Assembly (NCBI RefSeq): GCF_014204895.1
Contig: NZ_JACHMF010000001.1
Coordinates: 372,001-436,000 of the forward strand
Length of the DNA stretch: 64,000 nucleotides
Source: Paractinoplanes abujensis
Lineage (GTDB): Bacteria; Actinomycetota; Actinomycetes; Mycobacteriales; Micromonosporaceae
Direction of reading: 5' to 3'
The first letter of the stretch is position 1, and the number at the start of each line of letters is the position of its first letter. This document shows positions 16,390 to 24,141 of the stretch, in pieces. Position numbers and translations under genes: made by a program. The notes under the pieces were generated by a model. The model was not told the DNA's origin, made no database searches, and was given only the letters and a program-made list of their open reading frames with translations.

Positions 16390-17462
16390 CCTGCGGGCAG
16401 GCGGCGGCGGTCCGGCTTGGCGGCCCAGGGGACGCCCAGTTCCGAGGGCAGGGACAGCGTGTCGGCCGACAACCGGAGCAGGGCGTTGATACCGGGTATG
16501 GTGCGGTCCGGCACGTCGATGAGCTGCGGGGCCGGGGTGTCGGGCAGGGTCAGGGCCTCCAGCACGGTGGTGAAGTCGATCGTCGACTCCAGGGGGACCA
16601 GCAGGGGAGCACCGGTGGTGCGGTGGTCGAGCAGGTTGGTCAGCAGGTCGGTGCGGCCGGGCACCTCGACCGGGGCCGGGTCGCCGGGGAGGGCCAGGCG
16701 GTCGGTGGGGTATTCGAGCAGGGCCCGGCCGAACGGGCCGCGGGCCTCGATCTCGCCCGCGATGAAGTCCTCGCCGGCCAGGGTGACCGCGACCAGCAGG
16801 GTCAAGCCGGTCTCGAACGTGATGCGGGCGAACGCCGTGTCCTCCACCTCGATCGGGCGGACCCGGTAGCGCTCGACCTCGAGCAGGCGCGGGCGTCCGG
16901 CCCCGGCCGCCGTGCCCGACGCGAGGGCCTGCATCACCGCGTGGGCGAGCGGGTTGACCAGGACGCCGTCGACCACGGGGCGGCCGGCGACCGTGCGGCG
17001 GCCGGCCCAGGGCGCGCGGGCGTAGTAGGCGTCGTCGCGTTTCCACGACGCCACCGCGGTCAGCGCCGTGAGCGACGGGTCGAGGGCGGCCCGGAAGCGG
17101 GTCCACGCCCGTGACCCGAGCGCCTGGAAGCCGACCTGGCAGGCCCGTCCGGCCCGCGCCGCGGCGTCGGCGAGCGTGTGGTGCGCGGCCAGCGAGGTGA
17201 CCGGCGGCTTTTCGAGCAGCAGGTCGCAGCCGGCGTCGAGCGCGTCCAGGGCGATCGGCAGGTGCGTGTGGGGCGGCGTGCAGATCACCACGACGTCGGG
17301 CCGGGTCTCCGCCAGCAGCGCACGGTGATCAGTGAACGCGGGCACGTCCGGCGGCGGTGTGATGGGCTGCACGTCGGCCAGGCCCACCAGCAAGTCGCCG
17401 ATGGAGCGTCGGTGCCACCGGCCGTGCCCGTTGGCGCCGATCAAAGCTACCCGAGCCGTCAC
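16386..17462 (-). CDS. Gfo/Idh/MocA family oxidoreductase (last gene of sugar-acid operon)
   Basis: A 358-residue NAD(P)-dependent dehydrogenase: Rossmann start RVALIGANGHGRWH, cofactor segment VICTPPHTHLPIAL, and the catalytic-lysine motif LLEKPPVTS. GTG at 17462 is preferred because it begins directly at the Rossmann strand and has a G-rich site upstream; an ATG at 17498 would add twelve residues and overlap the preceding stop. It is the promoter-distal member of a five-gene operon with uronate isomerase, fuconate-type dehydratase and a mannitol-dehydrogenase-family enzyme. The substrate is probably a sugar, sugar acid or lactone of that pathway. Confidence 0.87.
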   Translation of the reverse strand: MTARVALIGANGHGRWHRRSIGDLLVGLADVQPITPPPDVPAFTDHRALLAETRPDVVVICTPPHTHLPIALDALDAGCDLLLEKPPVTSLAAHHTLADAAARAGRACQVGFQALGSRAWTRFRAALDPSLTALTAVASWKRDDAYYARAPWAGRRTVAGRPVVDGVLVNPLAHAVMQALASGTAAGAGRPRLLEVERYRVRPIEVEDTAFARITFETGLTLLVAVTLAGEDFIAGEIEARGPFGRALLEYPTDRLALPGDPAPVEVPGRTDLLTNLLDHRTTGAPLLVPLESTIDFTTVLEALTLPDTPAPQLIDVPDRTIPGINALLRLSADTLSLPSELGVPWAAKPDRRRLPAG

Positions 17463-17487
17463 GCGGCACCCCCCAGGCAGAGCGGCG

Positions 17488-18939
17488 TCATGCGGCACCG
17501 GCCAAAGTGGCGGCGACTCCGTGTTTCTCGAAGGCGGTCAGCCACTCGACCAGTGCCGCCCGGAACCCGGCGTCCTCGGCCAGGGCCGGGGTGAACACGG
17601 TGTCCAGTCCGAGCAGCGCGTCGGCCACGCCGTCGGGGGTGGACGGCGCCGCGGCGAGGTGGGCTCGGATGCGGTCGGCCAGCGGGTCGTTGAGCGGCAG
17701 CGCGCGGCCGTCGTCGGTGCTCCCTTGGACGAAGCGCATCCATGCCGCCACCACCAGGGCGCCCCAGCGGGGCACGTGGCCGGCCGCGAGCCTGTCCTGC
17801 ACCGTCTGCAGCACGCGCTGCGGCATCTTCTGCGAACCGTCCATGGCCACCTGCACAGTCTGGTACTCGATGGCCGGGTTCTCGAACCGGGTCAGGACCT
17901 CTTCCCCGTACGCGATGGTGTCGACACCGGGTGGTGGCTCGAAGCTGGGCGCCACGTCGCATGCGATGTACTGCCGCACGACTTCGCGCATCCCGGGCAG
18001 TTCCAGGGCGCCGGCGATGGTCGACTCACCGGCCACCCCGCCCAGGTAGGCGATCGCCGAGTGCACACCGTTGAGCGTACGCAGCTTCAATCGTTCCCAG
18101 GGGCGTGCGTCCGAGGTCATCACCGCGCCGGCCTGTTCCCACGCGGGGCGTCCGGCCGGGAAGTCGTCCTCGATCACCCACGCCGAGTACGGCTCGCCGT
18201 TGACCGCGGCCTGATCCCGTACGCCCAGCGCTTGTGCGGCCCCGGCCAATGTCACCGGGGTCGTGGCCGGCACGATGCGGTCGACCATCGAGCCGGGGAA
18301 CGTGACAGTTTCGCGCACCCAGTCGCCGATCGCGGTGGCCGCGGCCAGCTTGTCGATCAGCCCGCGCAGCCGGTGCCCGTTGGCCGGCAGGTTGTCGCAG
18401 CTGGCCAGCGCGATCGGTCCCGCGTCGGCCCGCCGCCGCGCGCACAGGCCGCGGATCAGCAGGCCGGGCACGGTCTGCGGGGGCCGGCCGGTTTCGAGGT
18501 CGGCCCGCAGGTCGTCGTCGAGCAGCAGCCGGCCGGTGGCCGCGTCGAGTTTGTAGCCCTTCTCGGTGACGGTCAGCGTGACGATCTTGATCGCGGGGTC
18601 GGCCAGCAACGCCACCACGGCGTCGGGGTCGGCGGCCGCGCGCAGCTGCCCGGCCGACGAGCCGATCACCCGGGTGCTGTTGCCGGCCGGGTCGAGCGTG
18701 GTCACGCTGAACAGCCCGTCCTGCGCGCGCATGGCCTCGAAGACGTCGGGCGAGCGCGGGGCGACACCGACGATGCCCCAGTCGCCGCCGGCCGCGGCCA
18801 TCGCGTCCTCGGTGAAGACGGCCTGGTGCGCGCGGTGGAAGGCGCCCAGGCCGAGGTGGACGATGCCGGCGGCGGGAGCGTCGGTCCGGGGCCGGGCGGC
18901 TGCGGGCACCCGGGCGAGCGTCGAGCGGTTCAGTTCCAT
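17488..18939 (-). CDS. Mannitol dehydrogenase family protein, probable ketouronate reductase (UxuB/UxaB type)
   Basis: A 483-residue polyol dehydrogenase of the long-chain mannitol dehydrogenase family. The N-terminal nucleotide-binding motif IVHLGLGAFHRAHQA and the catalytic segment KLRTLNGVHSAIAYLG (the K-N-H triad of the family) are intact. Relatives reduce fructuronate to mannonate, tagaturonate to altronate, or oxidise mannitol, using NAD. With a uronate isomerase two genes upstream, a ketouronate reductase is the better reading. ATG 18939 lies 10 nt inside the end of the preceding dehydratase gene, implying coupled translation. Confidence 0.88.
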   Translation of the reverse strand: MELNRSTLARVPAAARPRTDAPAAGIVHLGLGAFHRAHQAVFTEDAMAAAGGDWGIVGVAPRSPDVFEAMRAQDGLFSVTTLDPAGNSTRVIGSSAGQLRAAADPDAVVALLADPAIKIVTLTVTEKGYKLDAATGRLLLDDDLRADLETGRPPQTVPGLLIRGLCARRRADAGPIALASCDNLPANGHRLRGLIDKLAAATAIGDWVRETVTFPGSMVDRIVPATTPVTLAGAAQALGVRDQAAVNGEPYSAWVIEDDFPAGRPAWEQAGAVMTSDARPWERLKLRTLNGVHSAIAYLGGVAGESTIAGALELPGMREVVRQYIACDVAPSFEPPPGVDTIAYGEEVLTRFENPAIEYQTVQVAMDGSQKMPQRVLQTVQDRLAAGHVPRWGALVVAAWMRFVQGSTDDGRALPLNDPLADRIRAHLAAAPSTPDGVADALLGLDTVFTPALAEDAGFRAALVEWLTAFEKHGVAATLAGAA

Positions 18940-20207
18940 GCCGGGCCGTCCGGGAACGAGAACTGCGCGATCGACTCCGGGCGCATGTCGGAGCTGTAGC
19001 CCGGTTCTGTCGGCACGAGATAACGACCTTCCCGCGTACGGACGGGGTCGGTGAAATGTTCGTGCAGGTGATCGACGTATTCGACCATGCGGCCGTCCAG
19101 CGACGTGCCGATGCGCAGGTAGTCGAAGATCGCGATGTGCTGGACCAGCTCGCACAGCCCGACGCCGCCCGAGTGCGGGCAGACCGGCACGCCGAACTTG
19201 GCCGCCAGCAGCAGTTCGGCCAGCACCTCGGGAATGCCGGCGACCCGGCACGCGTCAACTTGCATCACGCGGATGGCGGAAGCTTGCAGGAGCTGCTTGA
19301 AGATGACGCGGTTGGCCGCCACTTCGCCGGTCGCCACCCGTACGGGGGAAACGGCTTCTTGAATGCGCGCGTGGCCGAGCACGTCGTCGGGATGCGTGGG
19401 TTCCTCGATCCAGTACGGGTCGAACTCGGCCAGCCGGGCCATGCTGGCGATCGCCTCGTCGACGCCCCAGATCTGGTTGGCGTCCATCATGAGCAGCGCG
19501 TCGGGGCCGATCTCGGCGCGGATGATCCCGGCCCGCCGCACGTCGTCCTCGATCGGGCCGCCCACCTTCATCTTCATCGCGCGCCAGCCCTCGGCGTACG
19601 CCTGCCGGGTCAGCGCGCGCACCTTGTCGTCGGGGTAGCCCAGCCAGCCGACGCTGGTCGTGTACGACGGGAAGCCGTCTTTTCGGAGAAGCGCCAGCCT
19701 GTCCGCGAGCCCGTCCCGTCCGTTGTCGAGGATCTCGACCGCTTCCGCGGGGTTCAGAGCGTCCGAGATATGCCGGAAGTCCACGGCGGCCACGAGATCC
19801 TCGGTCGGCAGCTCAGCCAGGAACTGCCACATCGGCTTGCCCGCCAGCTTGGCTTTCGCGTCCCACACCGCGTTGACGACCGCGCCGGTCGCCATGTGCA
19901 GCGCGCCCTTCTCCGGCCCGATCCAGCGCAACTGCGGATGCGCGGTCAAACTCCGCAGAAAGGCAAGTTGATCACCGTTGAGGTCCACGCCGATCAAGGA
20001 CGGGGCCAGAGCCCGTACGGCGGCGCAGGTGATCTCGTTGCCCTGACCGTTGGTGAAGGTGAAGCCGGTGCCGGTCACGCCGCCGTCGGTCGCGAGCTCG
20101 ACGTACGTGGCCGAGTAGTCGCCCCGGTTGATCGAGTCGGAGCCGTCACCGGCCGCGGCGGTCGGGAACCGTACGTCGTGCACAGTGACGCCCGTAATGG
20201 TGGTCAT
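18930..20207 (-). CDS. L-fuconate dehydratase-like enolase-superfamily enzyme
   Basis: A 425-residue enolase-superfamily protein strongly resembling bacterial L-fuconate dehydratase and human ENOSF1: VDFRHISDALNPAEA, SYTTSVGWLGYPDDKV, the KxK catalytic pair in AMKMKVGG, metal ligand MMDANQIWGVDEA, WIEEPTHPDDVLGHA, the ATGE segment, CPHSGGVGLCELVQH (catalytic His) and EYVDHLHEHF. Such enzymes dehydrate six-carbon aldonates (L-fuconate, sometimes L-galactonate or D-arabinonate) to 2-keto-3-deoxy acids. ATG 20207 overlaps the uronate isomerase stop as ATGA. Which aldonate it uses here is uncertain, because the partner genes point to uronates rather than fucose. Confidence 0.88.
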   Translation of the reverse strand: MTTITGVTVHDVRFPTAAAGDGSDSINRGDYSATYVELATDGGVTGTGFTFTNGQGNEITCAAVRALAPSLIGVDLNGDQLAFLRSLTAHPQLRWIGPEKGALHMATGAVVNAVWDAKAKLAGKPMWQFLAELPTEDLVAAVDFRHISDALNPAEAVEILDNGRDGLADRLALLRKDGFPSYTTSVGWLGYPDDKVRALTRQAYAEGWRAMKMKVGGPIEDDVRRAGIIRAEIGPDALLMMDANQIWGVDEAIASMARLAEFDPYWIEEPTHPDDVLGHARIQEAVSPVRVATGEVAANRVIFKQLLQASAIRVMQVDACRVAGIPEVLAELLLAAKFGVPVCPHSGGVGLCELVQHIAIFDYLRIGTSLDGRMVEYVDHLHEHFTDPVRTREGRYLVPTEPGYSSDMRPESIAQFSFPDGPAWN

Positions 20208-21616
20208 GCCTTCTCCAGCTTGAAGATCCGCTTGGGCAGGTGGTAGGCGAGGTCGGCCATCGTCTCGGCCGCCTCCGGGAACGGCAGCCGGTCCTGCACG
20301 ACGAGCGAGGCCAGATACGCGGCGTCGACCCGGCGGGCGACGTCATGGCGTACGGGAATGGAACAGAAGGCCCGGGTGTCGTCGACGAACCCGGCGGTGT
20401 TGTAGAAACCGGCCGAGTCGGTGACCGTCTCCCGGAAGCGGCGCATCGCGTCGGGCGTGTCGAGGAACCACCACGGCGCGCCCAGGAACAGTGCCGGATA
20501 GCCGCCGGCCAGCGGGGCCAGCTCGCGGCTGAACGCGGTCTCGTCGAGGGTGTAGAGCACGATCCGCAGCCGGGAGTCCATCCCGTACGTGTCCAGCAGC
20601 GGCCGCAGCGCGTGCACGTAATCAGTGGCCTGCGGGATGTCGCCGCCCACGTCGCGCCCGTGCGCGGCGAACAGCGCCCGGTTGTGGTCGCGCGACGCGC
20701 CCGGGTGCAGCTGCATGACCAGCCCGTCGTCGATCGACATACGGGCGAACTCCAAGATCATGTGCGCGCGGAACGTCTCGGCGTCGGCCGCTGACACGTC
20801 GCCCCGCAGCCCGCGTTCGTAGAGCTTGGCGGCATCGGCGGGGGAGAGCTTCACCGTACGGGCGGTGGGGTGCCCATGGTCCGACGACGTGGTGCCGGCC
20901 TCGATGAACGCCTCCCGCCGGCGCTGCAGGGCGGCCAGATAACCGGCGTACGTGGACGTGTCCTCGCCGGCCAGTTCGCCCATCCGGGCCACGTTGCCGG
21001 CCCAGCCGTCGCGTTCGAGGTCCACCACGTCGTCCGGGCGGAACGTGCTGATCACCCGGCCGCCCGGGCCGCCCCACCCGTCCGCGGCCAGCTTGGCGTG
21101 CCGGGCCAGGTCGTCGGTGGGCGACTCGGTAGTGGCCAGCACCTCGAGGCCGAACCGCTCGAACAGCGCCCGCGGGCGGAACTCGGGCTCGGCCAGGCGC
21201 GCGGCGATCGCGTCGTACAGGTCGTCGGCGGTGTCCTTGGTGAGCGGGATGTCGACCTGGAAGACCGTGCGGAACGTCTGCTCCAGCCACAGCCGCGACG
21301 GGGTGCCGCGGAACAGGTGCCAGTTCGCCGCGAGCAGGCGCCAGATTGCCCGGGGGTCGGTCTCGACCGGGCCGCCGTCGCGCCGCGGCACGCCCAGCCG
21401 GTCGGGCGGGATGCCCTGGCTGAGCAGCATCCGGGTGACGTAGTGGTCGGGCACGATGAGCAGCCGCGCGGGGTCGGGAAAGGGCTCGTCCTCGGCCAGC
21501 AGCGCCGGGTCGACGTGCCCGTGCGGGCTGATCAGGGGCAGGTCGCGAGCCACCGCGTACAGGTCGCGGGCCAGGCCGGCGTGCCGCGGGTCGGTGACGA
21601 AGATGGGGTCGGGCAC
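20204..21616 (-). CDS. uxaC: Uronate (glucuronate) isomerase
   Basis: A 470-residue protein of the UxaC family. The metal-binding N-terminal motif LISPHGHVDP, WRLLAANWHLFRGTPSRLW, EVLATTESPTDDLARH, the central LHPGASRDHN and the C-terminal WWFLDTPDAMRRF are all in place. UxaC converts D-glucuronate to D-fructuronate or D-galacturonate to D-tagaturonate in the cytosol. It is the second gene of the operon, 6 nt after an oxidoreductase gene, and overlaps the next gene by 4 nt. With the downstream reductase it forms the first two steps of uronate catabolism. Full-length and intact. Confidence 0.92.
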   Translation of the reverse strand: MPDPIFVTDPRHAGLARDLYAVARDLPLISPHGHVDPALLAEDEPFPDPARLLIVPDHYVTRMLLSQGIPPDRLGVPRRDGGPVETDPRAIWRLLAANWHLFRGTPSRLWLEQTFRTVFQVDIPLTKDTADDLYDAIAARLAEPEFRPRALFERFGLEVLATTESPTDDLARHAKLAADGWGGPGGRVISTFRPDDVVDLERDGWAGNVARMGELAGEDTSTYAGYLAALQRRREAFIEAGTTSSDHGHPTARTVKLSPADAAKLYERGLRGDVSAADAETFRAHMILEFARMSIDDGLVMQLHPGASRDHNRALFAAHGRDVGGDIPQATDYVHALRPLLDTYGMDSRLRIVLYTLDETAFSRELAPLAGGYPALFLGAPWWFLDTPDAMRRFRETVTDSAGFYNTAGFVDDTRAFCSIPVRHDVARRVDAAYLASLVVQDRLPFPEAAETMADLAYHLPKRIFKLEKA

Positions 21617-21622
21617 TGGCGG

Positions 21623-22870
21623 TTACTCCTTCTCGAGCAGGTCGGCCACCCGCACCGGGGCGTCGTCCCGCAGGCTCTGGTTGGCGGCCAGCCCGGTGAG
21701 CAGGGCCAGGGCGCCGTCGCGGGCGGTGGCCGACCGGTTCATCGGGTCGGTCTGCCCGCCCAGCAGCACACCGGTCAGGCGCTTGTCGGCGCCGCCGTGG
21801 CCCTCGCGGTCGACGGGTTGCAGCTCCACGGCGTACGGGGGTGTCCAGTACGGCCGGATGGTCAGGGTCACCGAGCCCGACTCGGGACTGGCACCGTGCT
21901 TGACCATGCCCGCCGCGCCCGGGCTGACGTGGTCGCTCTCGATCACCTCGAGCTCCAGCCGGCCCTTGCTGCCGTTGACCATCAGCCGGTAGCCCTCCCA
22001 CGGGGCGTACGCGGTCAGGTGGTAGGTCATGGTGGCGCCGGTGTCGTAGCGGACCAGCACGGCCAGGTCGTCCTCGATGGTCACGCCGGGCGCGAACACG
22101 TCCTGGTCGCGGCGGTAGCCGTCTTCTTTTTGCGCATCGAGGTAGAGCGCTTTGAGACGCGGATCGGCGGCCAGGTCGAGCGCGAACCGTTCCTTGTCGA
22201 GGCCGCGCCCGCGCCCCTGATCGCCGTAGAAGAACAGCCGCCCGGACGCGTAGACCTCCCGCGGCGCGGCGCCCAGCCACCAGTTGACCAGGTCGAAGTG
22301 GTGGCCCGACTTGTGCACGAGCAGGCCGCCCGAGTTCGCCTTGTCGCGGTGCCAGCGCCGGAAGTAGTCGGCGCCGTGCCGCACGTCGAGCAGCCACTCG
22401 AAGTGCACCGAGCCGACCTCGCCGATCTCGCCGCCCGCCAGCAGTGAGCGGACGACCTCGTGGACCGGGTTGAACCGGTAGTTGAAGGCGACTTGCACAC
22501 GACGGCCGGTGCGTTCGACGGCGTCGAGGATGCGGTCGCAGCTGGGCGCGTCCACGGTCATCGGCTTCTCGGTGATGACGTCGCAGCCGGCTTCGAGCGC
22601 GGTGACGATGTGCTCGGCGTGGGTGCTGTCCACGCTGGTCACGATCAGCTCGTCGGTCCGCGTCTCCGAGATCATTCGTTCGAGCTCGGCGGCCTGATAG
22701 GTCGGCACAGGACGCTTGAGCCAGCCGTTGTGGACGTCCATGCGGGCCTGGTTGACGTCGGCCAGGGCGACCAGTTCGGCGGTGTCGGCGTGGTCGTCGG
22801 TGACCGCGCGGATGAACATCTCGGCGCGCGAGCCGGTACCGATGACGGCGATCCGTTTTTTCCCGGCCAT
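21623..22870 (-). CDS. Gfo/Idh/MocA family oxidoreductase (first gene of sugar-acid operon)
   Basis: A 415-residue dehydrogenase with Rossmann motif IAVIGTGSRAEMF, catalytic EKPMTVDAP near residue 100 and a long C-terminal domain containing FNYRFNPVHEVVRS and the metal/substrate-type segment GLLVHKSGHHFDLVNWWLG. Relatives include glycosidase-like and inositol-type oxidoreductases. A good ribosome site (GGGAGG) precedes ATG 22870. It leads the minus-strand operon and is divergent from a LacI gene; the shared 217-nt interval holds two palindromes. It may oxidise the sugar released from an imported glycoside before isomerisation. Substrate unknown. Confidence 0.88.
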   Translation of the reverse strand: MAGKKRIAVIGTGSRAEMFIRAVTDDHADTAELVALADVNQARMDVHNGWLKRPVPTYQAAELERMISETRTDELIVTSVDSTHAEHIVTALEAGCDVITEKPMTVDAPSCDRILDAVERTGRRVQVAFNYRFNPVHEVVRSLLAGGEIGEVGSVHFEWLLDVRHGADYFRRWHRDKANSGGLLVHKSGHHFDLVNWWLGAAPREVYASGRLFFYGDQGRGRGLDKERFALDLAADPRLKALYLDAQKEDGYRRDQDVFAPGVTIEDDLAVLVRYDTGATMTYHLTAYAPWEGYRLMVNGSKGRLELEVIESDHVSPGAAGMVKHGASPESGSVTLTIRPYWTPPYAVELQPVDREGHGGADKRLTGVLLGGQTDPMNRSATARDGALALLTGLAANQSLRDDAPVRVADLLEKE

Positions 22871-22978
22871 GTGTCCTCCCGGGGCAGCAAAGGTTTGCAG
22901 GGAAGTTAGACAGATCGATTTCAGGGCGTCAAGAAGTCGGTAGTTTTGATGGTGGTTTGACCAAATAAGAGCACGTGC

Positions 22979-22988
22979 GGAGCGCTCC
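22979..22988. promoter_or_regulatory. Palindrome GGAGCGCTCC in the divergent promoter region
   Basis: A perfect 10-bp inverted repeat, with the right half reading GCGCTCCCA, resembling the core of LacI-family sites of the GGGAGCGCTCCC type. It lies 109 nt upstream of the minus-strand operon start and 100 nt upstream of the LacI gene. A related 12-bp palindrome occurs at 38213-38224. Confidence 0.5.
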
Positions 22989-23026
22989 CATGCAATCTAT
23001 TCGTAACTTCGACCCATTGACTTGTG

Positions 23027-23040
23027 TGCAACCGCTTGCA
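23027..23040. promoter_or_regulatory. LacI-family operator TGCAACCGCTTGCA
   Basis: The arms TGCAA and TTGCA are perfect inverted repeats around a CCGC centre, fitting the LacI/GalR pattern TGCAA-N-CG-N-TTGCA. It lies 48 nt upstream of the GTG start of the LacI gene (23088), so it is the likely autoregulatory site of that protein and could also repress the divergent operon. Confidence 0.72.
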
Positions 23041-23087
23041 TTAATGGCTGTCATCACGTGACCGGGGCCACAAAGGAGGTTGCTGCC

Positions 23088-24062
23088 GTGGCTGTCACCA
23101 TTCGCGACGTGGCGCGGGCGTCCGGCGTGCACATCTCCACCGTGTCCCGCACGTTCTCGGCGCCGCACCTGGTCAACCCGAACACCCGCACCCGCGTGCT
23201 GGCCTGCGCCGAGCAGCTGGGCTATCGGCCCAACCGGGCCGCCCGCGCGCTCATCACCGGCCGCACGTACAACATCGGCCTGATCGTGGCCGACATCGCC
23301 AACCCGTTCTTCCCGCCGCTGATCAAGGCGGCGGAGAGCCAGGCCCGCAAGCACGACCACCACATCTTTGTCGCCGACACCAACGAGGACGCGGCAGTCG
23401 AGGAAGAGGTGGTGCGCGCCCTGGCCAAACAGGTCGACGGCGTGCTGCTCGTCAGTCCCCGGATGAGCAACACGCTGATCGAGCAGCTCAGCCGTGAGGT
23501 GCCGCTGGTCGTGGTCAACCGGCAGATCGCCGGCATCCCGGCCGTGGTGATGGATGTCGCCCGCGGCGCACGGATCGCCATCGAGCACCTGACGACGCTC
23601 GGCCACCGCCGGATCGCTCTGCTCAGCGGCCCGCGCGGGTCGTGGACGAGCCGGGAGATCCGCCGCTCGGCCGCCGCCACCGCCAAGACCGAGGGGGCCG
23701 AGCTGACCATCATCGGCCCCAACCCGCCGACCGAGGTCGGCGGGCTCACGATCGCCGAGGACGTGCTGCGGGCCGGCGCCACCGCCGTGCTCGCCTACAA
23801 CGACCTCATGGCGATCGGTCTCATCGAGGGTCTGCTGGCCGCCGGGGCCCGCGTGCCCGCCGACGTCAGCGTCGTCGGGATCGACGACATCATGCTCAGC
23901 CGGCTCACCCGCCCGAAGCTGACCACGGTGGCGACCCCCACCGCCGCCGCTGGTCGGGCGGCCGTCGACATGCTCCTCGCGCATGGCGACGACCGCCGCA
24001 CCACCGCCCAGATACATCTGCAGACCGAACTGGTCATACGCGACTCGACGGGGCAGGCCTAG
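23088..24062 (+). CDS. LacI family transcriptional regulator
   Basis: A 324-residue repressor with helix-turn-helix VTIRDVARASGVHISTVSR, a full effector-binding domain (NIGLIVADIANPFF at the hinge) and VVGIDDIMLSRLTRPKLTTV near the end. GTG 23088 is chosen over an ATG at 23022 because AAAGGAGG (23072-23079) lies 8 nt before it and the longer form would translate through the operator. It lies between the sugar-acid operon and an ABC sugar importer and probably controls both. The inducer is likely the imported saccharide or a sugar-acid intermediate. Confidence 0.92.
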   Translation: MAVTIRDVARASGVHISTVSRTFSAPHLVNPNTRTRVLACAEQLGYRPNRAARALITGRTYNIGLIVADIANPFFPPLIKAAESQARKHDHHIFVADTNEDAAVEEEVVRALAKQVDGVLLVSPRMSNTLIEQLSREVPLVVVNRQIAGIPAVVMDVARGARIAIEHLTTLGHRRIALLSGPRGSWTSREIRRSAAATAKTEGAELTIIGPNPPTEVGGLTIAEDVLRAGATAVLAYNDLMAIGLIEGLLAAGARVPADVSVVGIDDIMLSRLTRPKLTTVATPTAAAGRAAVDMLLAHGDDRRTTAQIHLQTELVIRDSTGQA

Positions 24063-24064
24063 GG

Positions 24065-24094
24065 CCCGGGTCCGCACAGCCCTGCGGACCCGGG
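24065..24094 (+). terminator. Strong hairpin between the lacI gene and the ABC operon
   Basis: Arms CCCGGGTCCGCA (24065-24076) and TGCGGACCCGGG (24083-24094) form a perfect 12-bp stem with a 6-nt loop, starting 2 nt after the LacI stop. There is no U tract. Only 47 nt separate it from the next start, so it may be a terminator, an attenuator or an mRNA-stabilising element. Confidence 0.6.
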
Positions 24095-24141
24095 CGACGT
24101 GAACGCCCCCGGAGGTGTCGCTTGTGCGAAGGAGAAGCGCC

